Below are positions 16,304 through 24,644 of a DNA stretch of 39,451 nucleotides, in pieces; the stretch's first letter is position 1, and every line of letters begins with the position of its first letter. Origin of the DNA: a virus; IMG/VR virus record IMGVR_UViG_3300032299_001764, positions 1-39,451 of that record; one strand, written 5' to 3'. The notes under the pieces were generated by a model. The model worked only from the letters and a program-made list of their open reading frames with translations. It was not told the origin of the DNA and did no database searches. Both the position numbers and the translations under genes were made by a program.

Positions 16304-18294
16304 CGCACCCGCCTTGCCTGCCGCGCTGCCATCTGGCCCTGCGCCATTGCCGCGCCAGCGCCCGCGATAGCCGGGGCGGTCGCCGCGATCTGATCATTGA
16401 CAAAGGCGGTCAGGTTGCCGCTGCGCGGATCAACGCCGACCGTGACATGAACCCGCCCGCCCAGGTTATCATTGGAATGAATGCGCCCATGCCCCGGCGG
16501 GGTGAACAATTCGGGACCACGCTCGCCAACCAGATAAGAGCGCCCAGCATTGACTTGCCCGCCGTTTGCACGCGAACCCGACACTGGCGCGTTAAGTCGG
16601 CCCTGAAGCCCCGAACCGAACGCGCCTGCACTGCCAAGCTGCATGAAAATATCAAGCACCCCGCCAAGGATGCCGAGGAAATCGCCGTTGCGGATCGAGT
16701 TCGTTAAACCTTGAAGGCTCGACGTAATCCGCTGCGACATTTGCGCGAAACTGTCGGCGACAGAAACGGTCGTGATCTTGGACTTGCCTTGCAGTTCCTC
16801 AAGGCTCTTGCCGATGTCATCATTCGCGGCGACAACACGCTTTGCAGCTTCAAGCGGGCCTTGCGTGATAAGGTCGCGCGAAACGTCGGCTTCACCGCTA
16901 ATGCCCAAAATCCGGCGGCGATCTTCCGCGATCTGTTCGGCGGTACGCTTGCTGTTCGCGCTGACCATTTCGAGTTGGGTCATTTGGCGGCGCGTGGTGT
17001 TCTCGGGGTATAACTGCTCTAGAAGGTCAGCCATTTCGTCCCGCGTGTCCCTGATGCCAGCACTAGCGCGGCCTGCCGAAGCGCCCACCTTATCAAGATT
17101 GGCGGAAATGGCGGGAAGCCCAGAAGGCGCATTGACCGCAGCAGCCCCCTTGCCCATTGCCGCCAATTCGCCCGCAATGTTGATTGACGACAGGCTGAGA
17201 GGGCCAGATCCAAGGCCAATGGCATCGCGTGAGGCCGACGCCCTGGATGCACCGCCGACGCGCTCAATCAGAGCCACAACGGCAGATAGCGGATTGATGA
17301 GCAGCCGCGCGCGCTCATAAAGAAACCCGATCCGCTCGCCGGTTAGCCCGATAGCTCCGGTGAAGGACAGGAATGACGCGGACGCCCTTGACGCCCATCC
17401 ACCAATGACGCGCAGACCCTCGACAAGATTGGCCGTGCTGCTGGCGGTCGCATTCATTGCCTGCGCCGCATTCGCCATCATCGTAATGAGTTCGGCGGTC
17501 ACAGTGATGAGCGGGGTCAACTGCGGCAAGAGCTTCTGCCCAACCGCAACCTGCAATTCCTCGACCGCTGCATTCATGGTCTTGATCTGGTTTGCGGTGC
17601 TGCCGCTGGTGCGCTCAACATCGCCTTGCGCAAGGGCAAGCTGCTCTTGGATAATCGCAGCGCGGGCCACGATCTTCTCCTGATCAGTTAGCTCACCGTT
17701 AACACCAGCAAGACCAAGCTCAGCCGCTTTCGCCTGCACTGCCGCTTCATTCAAGAACACGCCCACAGCGCGCAGCGGCTCGGCCTCACCGACCAGACCG
17801 GCAAACAGCTTTTGCTGGGCCACTTCGTTCGACAGGTTCTTGAAGCTGGCGAGGTCTTGCGTCAGCACCGCAAACTGCTTGGACATTTCCGCCGCCTGCG
17901 CGGGGTCGAGCGCCTTGCCGAACAACTCCTGAAACGCCAGCGTGCCGCGCATAATCTCTTGCGTCGAGCGGCCTAGCGCGTTGCCGGTTTCTTCGGCCCA
18001 CTTGCGAACATCGCCAGCCATGTTTCCGAACACGACATTGAAGGCGCTGCCCATTTCCTCGGCGTCAATCGCGGCTTGCACCGACTTCTTGCCAAAGTCG
18101 AAAATGACGTTGCCAATGCCAGCAGCCACCAGCGCCACACCGACCTTTTTGAACGCACTCGACATTCCAACCGCTGCGCCGTCCACATCGTCAGCGGTGC
18201 GCTTGGCCTGCTTGCCAACGCGATCAAGTTCGCGCTCACCTTGCTTCAGACCGCGCGTGTCGGCGTCAAGAACGAGGCGCGCAAAGTCGGTCAT
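16300..18294 (-). CDS. Tail tape measure protein
   Basis: A 664-aa protein with an N-terminal coiled coil, hydrophobic central helices (about residues 50-75 and 255-320) and the closing signature LVGERGPELFTPPGHGRI typical of tape measure proteins. By the usual rule of about 1.5 angstrom per residue the tail would be near 100 nm, a medium siphovirus tail. It follows the tail assembly chaperone, whose second frame ends in an ATGA overlap with its start. The product sets tail length and may help DNA cross the membrane. Confidence 0.93.
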   Translation of the reverse strand: MTDFARLVLDADTRGLKQGERELDRVGKQAKRTADDVDGAAVGMSSAFKKVGVALVAAGIGNVIFDFGKKSVQAAIDAEEMGSAFNVVFGNMAGDVRKWAEETGNALGRSTQEIMRGTLAFQELFGKALDPAQAAEMSKQFAVLTQDLASFKNLSNEVAQQKLFAGLVGEAEPLRAVGVFLNEAAVQAKAAELGLAGVNGELTDQEKIVARAAIIQEQLALAQGDVERTSGSTANQIKTMNAAVEELQVAVGQKLLPQLTPLITVTAELITMMANAAQAMNATASSTANLVEGLRVIGGWASRASASFLSFTGAIGLTGERIGFLYERARLLINPLSAVVALIERVGGASRASASRDAIGLGSGPLSLSSINIAGELAAMGKGAAAVNAPSGLPAISANLDKVGASAGRASAGIRDTRDEMADLLEQLYPENTTRRQMTQLEMVSANSKRTAEQIAEDRRRILGISGEADVSRDLITQGPLEAAKRVVAANDDIGKSLEELQGKSKITTVSVADSFAQMSQRITSSLQGLTNSIRNGDFLGILGGVLDIFMQLGSAGAFGSGLQGRLNAPVSGSRANGGQVNAGRSYLVGERGPELFTPPGHGRIHSNDNLGGRVHVTVGVDPRSGNLTAFVNDQIAATAPAIAGAGAAMAQGQMAARQARRVR

Positions 18295-18640
18295 AGATCG
18301 CGCTCCATAGGTGACTTGCGCAAGGGGTTGCGATCAGCAACTTCCACGCAATAGGCTCGGGACATATCGGCGAGACAGGACGCCTCGCACGGCGCCAGAT
18401 CGGCTTGTGTGAGGCGGTTGAATGCCTCAATTTCGGCCCACTCAAGCGGGGCAGCGCCTGCCATGCTGTCACTGGCATATCCAAGCGCCTGCCATAGATC
18501 GGCCAGACGTTCGGTTTCTGGCAGTTCAGGCAGAGTTTCGCCAAACAGGGCAAGGCGGTTTTCTTCTTGCCCCTCGGGCTTTGCATAAAGCCACCCGACC
18601 TGCGCAGCGAAGGTTACGAGGCGCTGTCGGCTTCGGTAAA
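18291..18640 (-). CDS. Tail assembly chaperone, T frame (frameshift extension)
   Basis: An open frame of about 115 codons after the 144-aa chaperone gene, in the -1 frame, ending at TGA 18291 that overlaps the tape measure start. It has no ATG near its beginning. The predicted residues look like real protein (VGWLYAKPEGQEENRLALFG near the start, LEWAEIEAFNRLTQADL in the middle). The order G - shifted T - tape measure is the classical lambda G/GT layout, so the frame is probably expressed as a fusion of about 252 aa by -1 frameshifting. Confidence 0.78.
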
Positions 18641-19048
18641 AAGGCGATGTTCTTCCGCGATTGCTGAATTGACCTGTCCGAAGAACAGCGTGCCGGGGCC
18701 GCAGACTTTCAGAATGTTCTCGGCGGTCAGTTCAAGCGCAAGGCCGTCCCATTCAATGCCATCCCATTCGGCGACAGAGGCCACCACCAGCGCGGCCATG
18801 GCCTGTTCTAGTTCGTCCTGAAACTTGGCAAGAACACCGTCTGCATCGCGGTCGCTGGTGCGTGCCATGCGCTCGCCCTTAAGCGCCTGCACACGCTCCA
18901 CGCGCCGGAATGCGTCCATTACACCTTTAGCGCCCATGCCCTTGATGCGCAGCTTCGGGCTTTCGCCTTCAGGAATGCGCGGATGGCGCAAGGTGACCCA
19001 CGAACCACGCTCAGACGCGGCTCGCAGGTCGAGCTTTGCAAAGTCCAT
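18614..19048 (-). CDS. Tail assembly chaperone, G frame
   Basis: A 144-aa, mostly helical acidic protein between tail tube and tape measure, the position of gpG-type chaperones that hold the tape measure protein during tail assembly. It contains LRIKGMGAKGVMDAFRRVERV near residues 32-53 and a C-terminal helix ending LFTEADSAS. The start overlaps the tail tube stop (TAATG). The last seven codons overlap the T frame, where a frameshift would make the longer form. Confidence 0.8.
   Translation of the reverse strand: MDFAKLDLRAASERGSWVTLRHPRIPEGESPKLRIKGMGAKGVMDAFRRVERVQALKGERMARTSDRDADGVLAKFQDELEQAMAALVVASVAEWDGIEWDGLALELTAENILKVCGPGTLFFGQVNSAIAEEHRLFTEADSAS
18635..18645 (-). promoter_or_regulatory. 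Candidate -1 frameshift site
   Basis: The minus strand reads GCCTTTTTACC. In the G frame the codons are CTT TTT ACC; a -1 slip after TTT gives TAC and enters the T frame. The five-T run allows the A-site tRNA to re-pair, but the P-site CTT to CCT change is not canonical. The T frame stays open well upstream, so another slip point is possible. Confidence 0.45.
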
Positions 19049-19527
19049 TACGGGAACGTCGCGTCAACAGTGGGCGAGTTCTGCTTGAAATTAACACTGA
19101 ACCCCTCAAACGAAGTATCGTCCCCCTGCACTTCGACATAGCTGTGGAAGTAGCCTGTCGCATATTGCAGTTCATTGCCTGCCGCCGGCGCACCGTCAGC
19201 ACCAGTTCCCCGCGTGATGCGGATCGAGCCGATAGCCGCAACCCCGCCAGCATTTGCCAAAGTGCGGACAGAGGTCTGACCGGCATCAGATGCCACAAGG
19301 CGGAACGTCGTCGTGCTATCGTTCCCAGTCCCGGCACCTTTCACGCCGCGCGTGATCCCAGTCTGAAGGTCTGGCACATCAATGTTTGCGTGCGAAAAGC
19401 CAATCTGGGGAAGGGTCTGAACCCCATTGACCTTAGTCCAGGTCAGGGCCGCAAAGCCCGCTGCAGTTTCAGTTGCCGGGGCTGCGGGAGCAACCCAGAA
19501 GGTTTTGCCAATGTGGGAACGGCTCAT
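19048..19527 (-). CDS. Major tail tube protein
   Basis: A 159-aa beta-rich protein with the pattern of siphovirus tail tube subunits: GKTFWVAPAAP near residues 7-17, WTKVNGVQTLPQIG near 30-43 and GYFHSYVEVQGDDTSFEGFS near the end. Placement between tail terminator and tail chaperones is the standard one. The protein polymerises into the tail tube. ATGA overlap with the preceding 46-aa gene and TAATG overlap with the next. Confidence 0.85.
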   Translation of the reverse strand: MSRSHIGKTFWVAPAAPATETAAGFAALTWTKVNGVQTLPQIGFSHANIDVPDLQTGITRGVKGAGTGNDSTTTFRLVASDAGQTSVRTLANAGGVAAIGSIRITRGTGADGAPAAGNELQYATGYFHSYVEVQGDDTSFEGFSVNFKQNSPTVDATFP

Positions 19528-19664
19528 TTCTTGGTTTCCTTGTCAGTGGTTTCTGAGGGAGCGGGATCGGCAACCCAACCGGCTGCTTCCCAAGTCGCCT
19601 GATCTTCAGGCAGCACATTCGCCTCCCCGAGCGGGTAGGACTTGTTCGTCATCCGAACTTTCAT
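19524..19664 (-). CDS. 46-aa phage protein
   Basis: ATG 19664 (GGAG 6 nt upstream) to TGA 19524, which overlaps the tail tube start. The product (MKVRMTNKSYPLGEANVL...) has a short basic start, EDQATWEAAGWV in the middle and an acidic/Lys end. It resembles the 61-aa protein at 22524-22709 in general plan (short start, helix with W-AAGW/F motif, charged tail). Possibly a small head-tail or tail-assembly helper; function unknown. Confidence 0.75.
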   Translation of the reverse strand: MKVRMTNKSYPLGEANVLPEDQATWEAAGWVADPAPSETTDKETKK

Positions 19665-19666
19665 GG

Positions 19667-20056
19667 TCACTCCGTTATGTAGAAGATGCGCACCGGCTTG
19701 CGGAAATAGGCTCCGTCCTGAAACGGAGTGCCGGGAGAGGCGGGCGCGTAGAACACCAGCTTACCAGCTCCTGCGGCCAATCTGAGAGCCTTCGGGAACC
19801 TGTCGGCAATCTGTGCCGCCAATGCGTTCGCTTCGTTCGCAAAGCCCCCTGAGTGCGTCACAACAGTCAGCAGGACAATCCCAGTTTGGATGGGGCCATT
19901 TGCGTCAATCGTATCATCGAACCGCTCGCCGGGGACATGGCGGAACTCGATGTATGTGCCGTTCGGTGTGAAGTCGTCATTCGGCCATGCGATCGGGGTT
20001 GAACCCATGCCTGCAAGGTGCTGGCCGATGGCCTGCTCGATGTCGTTTTCGTTCAT
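19667..20056 (-). CDS. Tail terminator-like protein (DUF4128-like)
   Basis: A 129-aa protein starting at ATG 20056, which overlaps the stop of the gp10-like gene (ATGA). Residues 1-40 (IEQAIGQHLAGMGSTPIAWP) and a GPIQTGIVLLTVVTHSG strand match the DUF4128/tail terminator pattern. These proteins cap the tail tube and join it to the connector. A longer in-frame extension to 20095 lies inside the neighbouring gene and is not needed. Confidence 0.78.
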   Translation of the reverse strand: MNENDIEQAIGQHLAGMGSTPIAWPNDDFTPNGTYIEFRHVPGERFDDTIDANGPIQTGIVLLTVVTHSGGFANEANALAAQIADRFPKALRLAAGAGKLVFYAPASPGTPFQDGAYFRKPVRIFYITE

Positions 20057-20451
20057 CGCACCCTCGCCGCATTTTGAGCCACAAGGCGCGACCACTGTTG
20101 CGCAGCCTTATCGCGCCACAACCCGCCGCCTTGGCCGACGCCGACCATGTAGTGACGCGGGATGGCGTATTCGGCAGTCCATGCCACTTGGAACGGGTCA
20201 CCAAGTTGCAGGCTGGACAGGCCAAGCACGTAGCTATCGCCGCCCTCGGCAACCTGTGCGCCGCGCAGTTCGGTTATTAGGCTGTTGCGCAGAAAGCCGG
20301 TATCGACCGGCATATCCCCGCCATCGGCAACCGTGCGCTGTGCTATCCGCACCGTGTCCTGAATTGACTGCCGTGCGACCTTGAGCATCTGATCGGCGGT
20401 CTTGTCGGCGAAGTTGGAAACGTCCGCCACAAACTTGCGATTGTCAGCCAC
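20053..20451 (-). CDS. HK97 gp10-like neck/tail completion protein
   Basis: A 132-aa protein with a helical start and the MPVDTGFLRNSLITE segment (near residues 47-61), followed by AEYAIPRHYMVGVGQGG, both typical of HK97 gp10-like proteins that join head and tail. The start is GTG at 20451 with a poor ribosome site, so translation probably depends on coupling with the overlapping morphogenesis gene (8-nt overlap). Confidence 0.82.
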   Translation of the reverse strand: MADNRKFVADVSNFADKTADQMLKVARQSIQDTVRIAQRTVADGGDMPVDTGFLRNSLITELRGAQVAEGGDSYVLGLSSLQLGDPFQVAWTAEYAIPRHYMVGVGQGGGLWRDKAAQQWSRLVAQNAARVR

Positions 20452-21451
20452 GCACCCAATCCACTACGTATTCGTCATAGCACCGGCAGTTGATCGTCTG
20501 CTCTGCCGACGCCCCTAGCGATGTGTCGCCGGGGTAAAGCATCCGCGAGCCATCGGGCAGGGTGAATGGCGTATTCATACCATCAACCTCTTGCCCGCTG
20601 ACCTGCGCATGGTCAGGCCGTGTGCGGCTGTCCATTGTGGCGTTCCAAACCCGCTTGACCGCGTCCTGCGCAATCGCGCCCGCTTCGATGCCCTGTTGCA
20701 TCCCCTCACGCCGCCCTGCGCGTAGGGCTGTGATGCTTTCCGTCCGGGCGATGGTCTCAGCCCTATGCTTCAGCATCCGGTCACTGTAGCGGGCTGCAAT
20801 CCGGTCTATATCGGCCTGCGCCAGTGGCCTGCCATCCTTAATCGCTTTCTTGACCAGCGGGTCAAACCTGCGATCCCGTAGCTTGCGGCTGAAATACCCA
20901 GCGTCCAGCGTTTCCAATTCGGCCCGCGCATTGGCCAAGTATCCCACTTGGGGCCGCGACAGGCCGATAAAGCCGCCTTGCCGCACGTTACCGGGCCCGA
21001 TTGGCCCCGCGATCTGCACCGCAATCTTGCGCGGGTTTATCCCTGCGGCCAGTTGCGTGCCGATAGTCTCGCGCAGCATGTCCAGCTGCTCATTGACGAT
21101 ACCCGTCACAAGCCCGCCTACATGGCTGCGCGCCCACGCCTCGGCGCGGGTCGCTCGACCATCAAAACCGAACGACACGGCGAAAGCCGGGGCTGCGGCT
21201 GATACCGTCTGCCCGCCCGCAACATATGCGCTAGTGATTGACTGATCGAACGGAAACAAATCAGCACGGGTCATGCCCGCGATATTTACGGCACGGTTGA
21301 AGTCCCGCGCCTCGATTGCTGCAACCAATTCGGCCAAATTGATGCTGCCAGCCTTGCTGCGGATCGCATCAAGAAAGGCGCGCTCGATCTGTCCATCATA
21401 TTCCTTGAGCAACGTCGCCAGTCTGTTTTGCAGGCGGCGGCGGTTGCCCAT
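20444..21451 (-). CDS. Head morphogenesis protein (SPP1 gp7 / Mu gpF-like)
   Basis: A 335-aa minor head protein. The C-terminal domain shows the family pattern AETIARTESITALRAGRREG (near residues 230-249), then KRVWNATMDSRTRPDHAQ, a LPDGSRMLYPGD stretch and a closing INCRCYDEY with two Cys. Family members sit near the portal and may be ejected with DNA. The position is unusual: it normally follows the portal, but here it lies between head closure and tail completion genes. Confidence 0.87.
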   Translation of the reverse strand: MGNRRRLQNRLATLLKEYDGQIERAFLDAIRSKAGSINLAELVAAIEARDFNRAVNIAGMTRADLFPFDQSITSAYVAGGQTVSAAAPAFAVSFGFDGRATRAEAWARSHVGGLVTGIVNEQLDMLRETIGTQLAAGINPRKIAVQIAGPIGPGNVRQGGFIGLSRPQVGYLANARAELETLDAGYFSRKLRDRRFDPLVKKAIKDGRPLAQADIDRIAARYSDRMLKHRAETIARTESITALRAGRREGMQQGIEAGAIAQDAVKRVWNATMDSRTRPDHAQVSGQEVDGMNTPFTLPDGSRMLYPGDTSLGASAEQTINCRCYDEYVVDWVRG

Positions 21452-21453
21452 GC

Positions 21454-21825
21454 TTAGATCCTACATTGCGCGAAATAATAAAGCGGCACCCCGCTGGGCC
21501 CGGTCTCCCGAACGCTGATGATGCGATAAACCGTGCCGAGGATATTCAACGTGCCAGAGGTGCTAGGCTTTGGCCCTGTAGCCGCCAGCATCACGCGCCG
21601 GTCGCCTTGCTGGATCAAAGTCCCGTCAATCATCGTCTGCGGAAAGTCGCTTACAATCGCGGGCAACTCGTATTCGGTAGGCTCGCCATAATACCCCGTA
21701 TCCCACGGTGTCGAAGGGTTGTCGGGCTTTTCGATCAGCGTGACAATGAACTCGCCCGTTCCCACATCGCGGGCAACGTCTCTAAGTGCCTGTGCGACTT
21801 CTGCCGCGATAGATGCGCCGCTCAT
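21454..21825 (-). CDS. Head closure / stopper protein
   Basis: A 123-aa protein of beta-type pattern with DTGYYGEPTEYELPAIVSDF near residues 42-61, IDGTLIQQGDRRVMLAA near 66-82 and a C-terminus describing GTVYRIISVRETGPSGVP, the usual shape of SPP1 gp16-like head closure proteins. Its position between head-tail adaptor and neck genes agrees. It would seal the filled head. Confidence 0.72.
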   Translation of the reverse strand: MSGASIAAEVAQALRDVARDVGTGEFIVTLIEKPDNPSTPWDTGYYGEPTEYELPAIVSDFPQTMIDGTLIQQGDRRVMLAATGPKPSTSGTLNILGTVYRIISVRETGPSGVPLYYFAQCRI

Positions 21826-22106
21826 TCAAAGCGGCTCGCCATCAGATCCGTCATTTCCTTTTGAGCCATGACAAGCGCCCCTAGCAATGAATAAGGGCCG
21901 GCCATCCCGGCAATCGTGTAACTGCCGAGATTGTCACCGTGCAGCCTTGCACAGACAATGCCGGTAATCTCGCCCGCCTCTGCCATTTCCAGCATTTCGC
22001 GCAGCGCCTTGATGCAACCCTCGTTCGGCGTGAAGGTATTTACCTCGCCGCCGCGAAGGCTCACCACGCTAGGCACGGGCAAGGAACCGGGTGTTTCCTG
22101 TGTCAT
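21822..22106 (-). CDS. Small conserved phage protein in connector region
   Basis: A 94-aa protein with ALREMLEMAEAGEITGIVCA (near residues 34-53) and a C-terminal LLGALVMAQKEM segment. Similar short proteins with a MLExxLxxAxSGEIxG motif occur in alphaproteobacterial genomes and phages without known function. The start is uncertain: ATG 22106 overlaps the adaptor gene by 38 nt and has no strong ribosome site; GTG codons nearer the motif are possible. Confidence 0.65.
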   Translation of the reverse strand: MTQETPGSLPVPSVVSLRGGEVNTFTPNEGCIKALREMLEMAEAGEITGIVCARLHGDNLGSYTIAGMAGPYSLLGALVMAQKEMTDLMASRFE

Positions 22107-22524
22107 TAACAAACGGCTTTAGCAGATCAGCGGCCATCATAACAACCGCTCGCTGCGCATCCGCGCCCGTCTGTCCCATGACAGTCCATGACAGTTCGCC
22201 CACGCGGGTCAGAACCTTTTGCTGTCCTGGCACAACCGTGGGCTGCAACCCGCCGGGGGTCGCTTCCTCATAGCGTGCTAGAATAGCCTGCGCCGACTTC
22301 ACATCGGCAGGAATTGTGCCACCCAGCGTAGGGAACGGATAGTCCGCCTTCCACGTAAGCGACTTGAGATACAGAAACGCACGCCGAAGCGCCGCCTCCT
22401 TCAGAACGTCCGTGCCATCGAGCGCAGCGCCGAACAGATCGGTTTGCGTGTCGGCATATTCGACAAGCGTGACGAAGCTATCCGCCCCCGCGATGCCTGT
22501 GCCGTTCTCGATGGTGAGCGCCAT
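22069..22524 (-). CDS. Head-tail adaptor (DnaT-like annotated family)
   Basis: A 151-aa helical protein beginning MALTIENGTGIAGADSFVTL, the signature of a phage head-tail connector family that databases often label putative DnaT-like ssDNA-binding protein. The place after the coat protein and before head closure shows the connector role is the right reading. Segments LKEAALRRAFLYLKS and LSWTVMGQTGADAQRAV are typical. The start overlaps the upstream stop (TGATG). Confidence 0.82.
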   Translation of the reverse strand: MALTIENGTGIAGADSFVTLVEYADTQTDLFGAALDGTDVLKEAALRRAFLYLKSLTWKADYPFPTLGGTIPADVKSAQAILARYEEATPGGLQPTVVPGQQKVLTRVGELSWTVMGQTGADAQRAVVMMAADLLKPFVNDTGNTRFLARA

Positions 22525-22709
22525 CAGTCAGCCTTTCTTGGGCGACCGCGCCGCTTCACCGGGGCTTCGGTTTCGGCTTGGGCTTCGGTTTCGGATACGG
22601 TTTGTTCTTCGGCACTTATCACCTCAAAGCCTGCGGCCTGCCAGATTTCCACTTCAATATCTGCAACGTCGGCAATCTCGCCTTCGCGCTGCATTTTGAC
22701 GTATCGCAT
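22524..22709 (-). CDS. Small head protein with basic AT-hook-like tail
   Basis: A 61-aa protein starting at ATG 22709 with AAGGG about 8 nt upstream. It has a short start (MRYVKMQREG), a helix with VEIWQAAGFEVIS, an acidic linker and a basic end RRGRPRK that matches the core of an AT-hook. It lies directly after the coat gene and terminator. A head accessory or DNA-contact role is possible; the tail may be chance given the GC-rich coding. A TTG at 22724 is a less likely start. Confidence 0.75.
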   Translation of the reverse strand: MRYVKMQREGEIADVADIEVEIWQAAGFEVISAEEQTVSETEAQAETEAPVKRRGRPRKAD

Positions 22710-22731
22710 GGCCAAGCCCTTCAATAGAAAG

Positions 22732-22757
22732 GGGCGGGAGCCGTTAATCCCCCGCCC
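22732..22757 (-). terminator. Hairpin terminator downstream of coat gene
   Basis: On the minus strand GGGCGGG (22757-22751) pairs with CCCGCCC (22738-22732) over a 12-nt loop, followed by CTTTCTATT. The 7-bp GC stem and weak T tract lie just after the coat protein stop at 22765. A partial terminator here would keep coat transcripts above those for connector genes. Confidence 0.6.
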
Positions 22758-22764
22758 GCAATCA

Positions 22765-23919
22765 TTAACCGCGCAGAATCGCGATGTGTTCAGGCTTCAC
22801 GACAGCCGCACCCCAAGCGAGCGCGACCTCATACTTCACCTGACGGTACTGGCGATACATTGACACCTCAAAGGTGAGGCCCGAACGCGGGTCGGTAACC
22901 AGCGTGCGGTCGTCGGCCATGTCGCCAGCGCCCGGAAGCGCCGGGGCACGAGCAGCGAGGTAGATCGCCGAACGGGCAAAGGCGAGGTTCGCACGGTAAG
23001 CCGCGCTCACGGTGATGCCAGCATCGTCAGCGATAGCCGCAGCAAGACCGTTGCCGTTCAGCACAACCGGGGTGGTTGCAGTAGCGCGAGCGACATACAG
23101 TTCGGTGCCGGATCCGAAGTTCACGACATCGCCTGCCGCGAACGCGCCGGAACCGGTGTCGAACGCAATCGAGGTCGTGCCAACAGCATAGCCGCCCGCG
23201 TTGTTGACCAGTCGGCCCGAGGCAGCGCCCGGAGTGTGGCGACGAACAGCCGCACTTTCGCGAATGTCGAAGCCGTAAAGCTCGCCAAGGACACCCTGAC
23301 GAAGCAAGCTGTTCTCGCCCGCTTCGTTGACGCGGTAAAGGTTCGGAGCCTTGCGCATCCCGGCACCAGCAGCAGTGTCAATGACAAGCTGAAGGTCACC
23401 AGCAGGCACGCCGTTATCAAGCAGGACTTGCAGCACATCGGCCACCTTGTCCGGCTCAAAGTTGCTGCCGTCGCTGAACGGGTTCTGGCCAGCGGTGCCG
23501 CTGGCGCGGGCCGCTTGGGTGTAGAGTGCAGAGAGGTCAAGTTCGACTTCGTTGCACAGCGTCCGCATGGCCTGCGCGAACTGATCCTGAAGGATGCGCT
23601 CGGCAGTAATGCCAGGGGCGGAAAGCGAAAGCTGTTCTTCGCCGCTCCACATGATCGGCACGGCGCGAGCCTTGCTGATGGTCATCGACACATTGCCGAT
23701 GGTCTGACCGCCAGCATCCGGCGCCACAGTGCCGGGAGTGATGTCAACTGCGGTCGAAGCCGGGGCCACGAACGAGCGGACAGTCTGGCCGACAGCGGCG
23801 CGCTCATAGGTCGCATCCATCGAAACGGCGGGGATGAAGCCGACGAGTTCGCGGGAAACAACGTCAAGCGCGTTGTAAAGGGTAGGAACCAAATTGGTCA
23901 GGGTGTTCGGAGAAGCCAT
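22765..23919 (-). CDS. Major capsid protein (P22 coat-like)
   Basis: A 384-aa protein of the P22 coat (gp5-like, HK97-fold) family. The start MASPNTLTNLVPTLYNALDVV and the ELVGFIPAVSMD segment are characteristic, as is the C-terminal ALAWGAAVVKPEHIAILRG. A region near residues 270-310 looks like an inserted domain. It follows the scaffold gene by 12 nt, and a hairpin terminator follows it. Forms the capsid shell. Confidence 0.93.
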   Translation of the reverse strand: MASPNTLTNLVPTLYNALDVVSRELVGFIPAVSMDATYERAAVGQTVRSFVAPASTAVDITPGTVAPDAGGQTIGNVSMTISKARAVPIMWSGEEQLSLSAPGITAERILQDQFAQAMRTLCNEVELDLSALYTQAARASGTAGQNPFSDGSNFEPDKVADVLQVLLDNGVPAGDLQLVIDTAAGAGMRKAPNLYRVNEAGENSLLRQGVLGELYGFDIRESAAVRRHTPGAASGRLVNNAGGYAVGTTSIAFDTGSGAFAAGDVVNFGSGTELYVARATATTPVVLNGNGLAAAIADDAGITVSAAYRANLAFARSAIYLAARAPALPGAGDMADDRTLVTDPRSGLTFEVSMYRQYRQVKYEVALAWGAAVVKPEHIAILRG

Positions 23920-23931
23920 TGCTCAGGTATC

Positions 23932-24603
23932 CTAATCGGTGATGGCGAGACCTTCACGGATCGCCGCCATGCGTTTATCAGAGGGAAGCGCCTCAAAGTC
24001 GGCGCGCGTGATGGTCTTTGCTTTTGCCGTATCGCCACCTTTGGCCCCCGCCCCTTGGGGCTTGGACACGAATGCAGCACCTTCACCAGCGGCCCACGAC
24101 TTGACGTAATCGCCAAGCATCTTAGGCCCCATATTGTTCGGCTGATCGACGTACGCCGTGCCATCGTCGCCTAGCTTTACGTGACCGGCCAGCATCGCTG
24201 TTGCCGCCTTCACAAAAGCAGGCTCGATAATTCCGGCCTGTTGCAGCGCGCCCTGAAGCGATTGATCGCGGGTGACGCCGGTATATTTTCCCTGCCACTC
24301 GCCAGCCTTGGATTCAGCCTCGGCAAGCCGTTCCTCCAGCGCCGCAATCTTGGCTTGGGTCGCCGCCGTATCGGGAGCGCCCTTTTCAAGCTCTGCAATG
24401 CGTGCCTTCAGATCAGTCGCGTCCTTCTTGGCCTTTTCCCGGTCATCCTTTGTCCGGGCATAGGCGTTGCGCAAGCTGGCAACCTCGGGGTGTTCGTCGA
24501 TGCCTTCAACGGCAAGAATGAACTTGCCGTCCTGTTCGGTGTAGAATGCTGCGACTGCCTCATCGAGGCCTTCGGTGGTTTCGATAACGGTCTTGAGGGC
24601 CAT
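23932..24603 (-). CDS. Capsid scaffolding protein
   Basis: A 223-aa, charged, mostly helical protein. A long coiled coil (about residues 45-110, with KAKKDATDLKARIAELEKG) is followed by a QSLQGALQQAGIIEPAFVKA segment often seen in phage scaffold proteins. Position between portal and coat genes supports this. It would direct procapsid assembly and leave before maturation; no protease is visible in the window. Confidence 0.87.
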   Translation of the reverse strand: MALKTVIETTEGLDEAVAAFYTEQDGKFILAVEGIDEHPEVASLRNAYARTKDDREKAKKDATDLKARIAELEKGAPDTAATQAKIAALEERLAEAESKAGEWQGKYTGVTRDQSLQGALQQAGIIEPAFVKAATAMLAGHVKLGDDGTAYVDQPNNMGPKMLGDYVKSWAAGEGAAFVSKPQGAGAKGGDTAKAKTITRADFEALPSDKRMAAIREGLAITD

Positions 24604-24644
24604 CGGCCTTAGTCCTTGTGTTGCGTGCCCATCGGGCGGGGGGA

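Noticed and set aside
18266-18586. 106-codon minus-strand frame in the chaperone region
   Set aside because: It is the third frame; the -1 frame there has better protein character and ends exactly at the tape measure start.
22069-22524. DnaT-like ssDNA-binding label
   Set aside because: Common database label for this family, but the position among head-tail connector genes supports an adaptor role.
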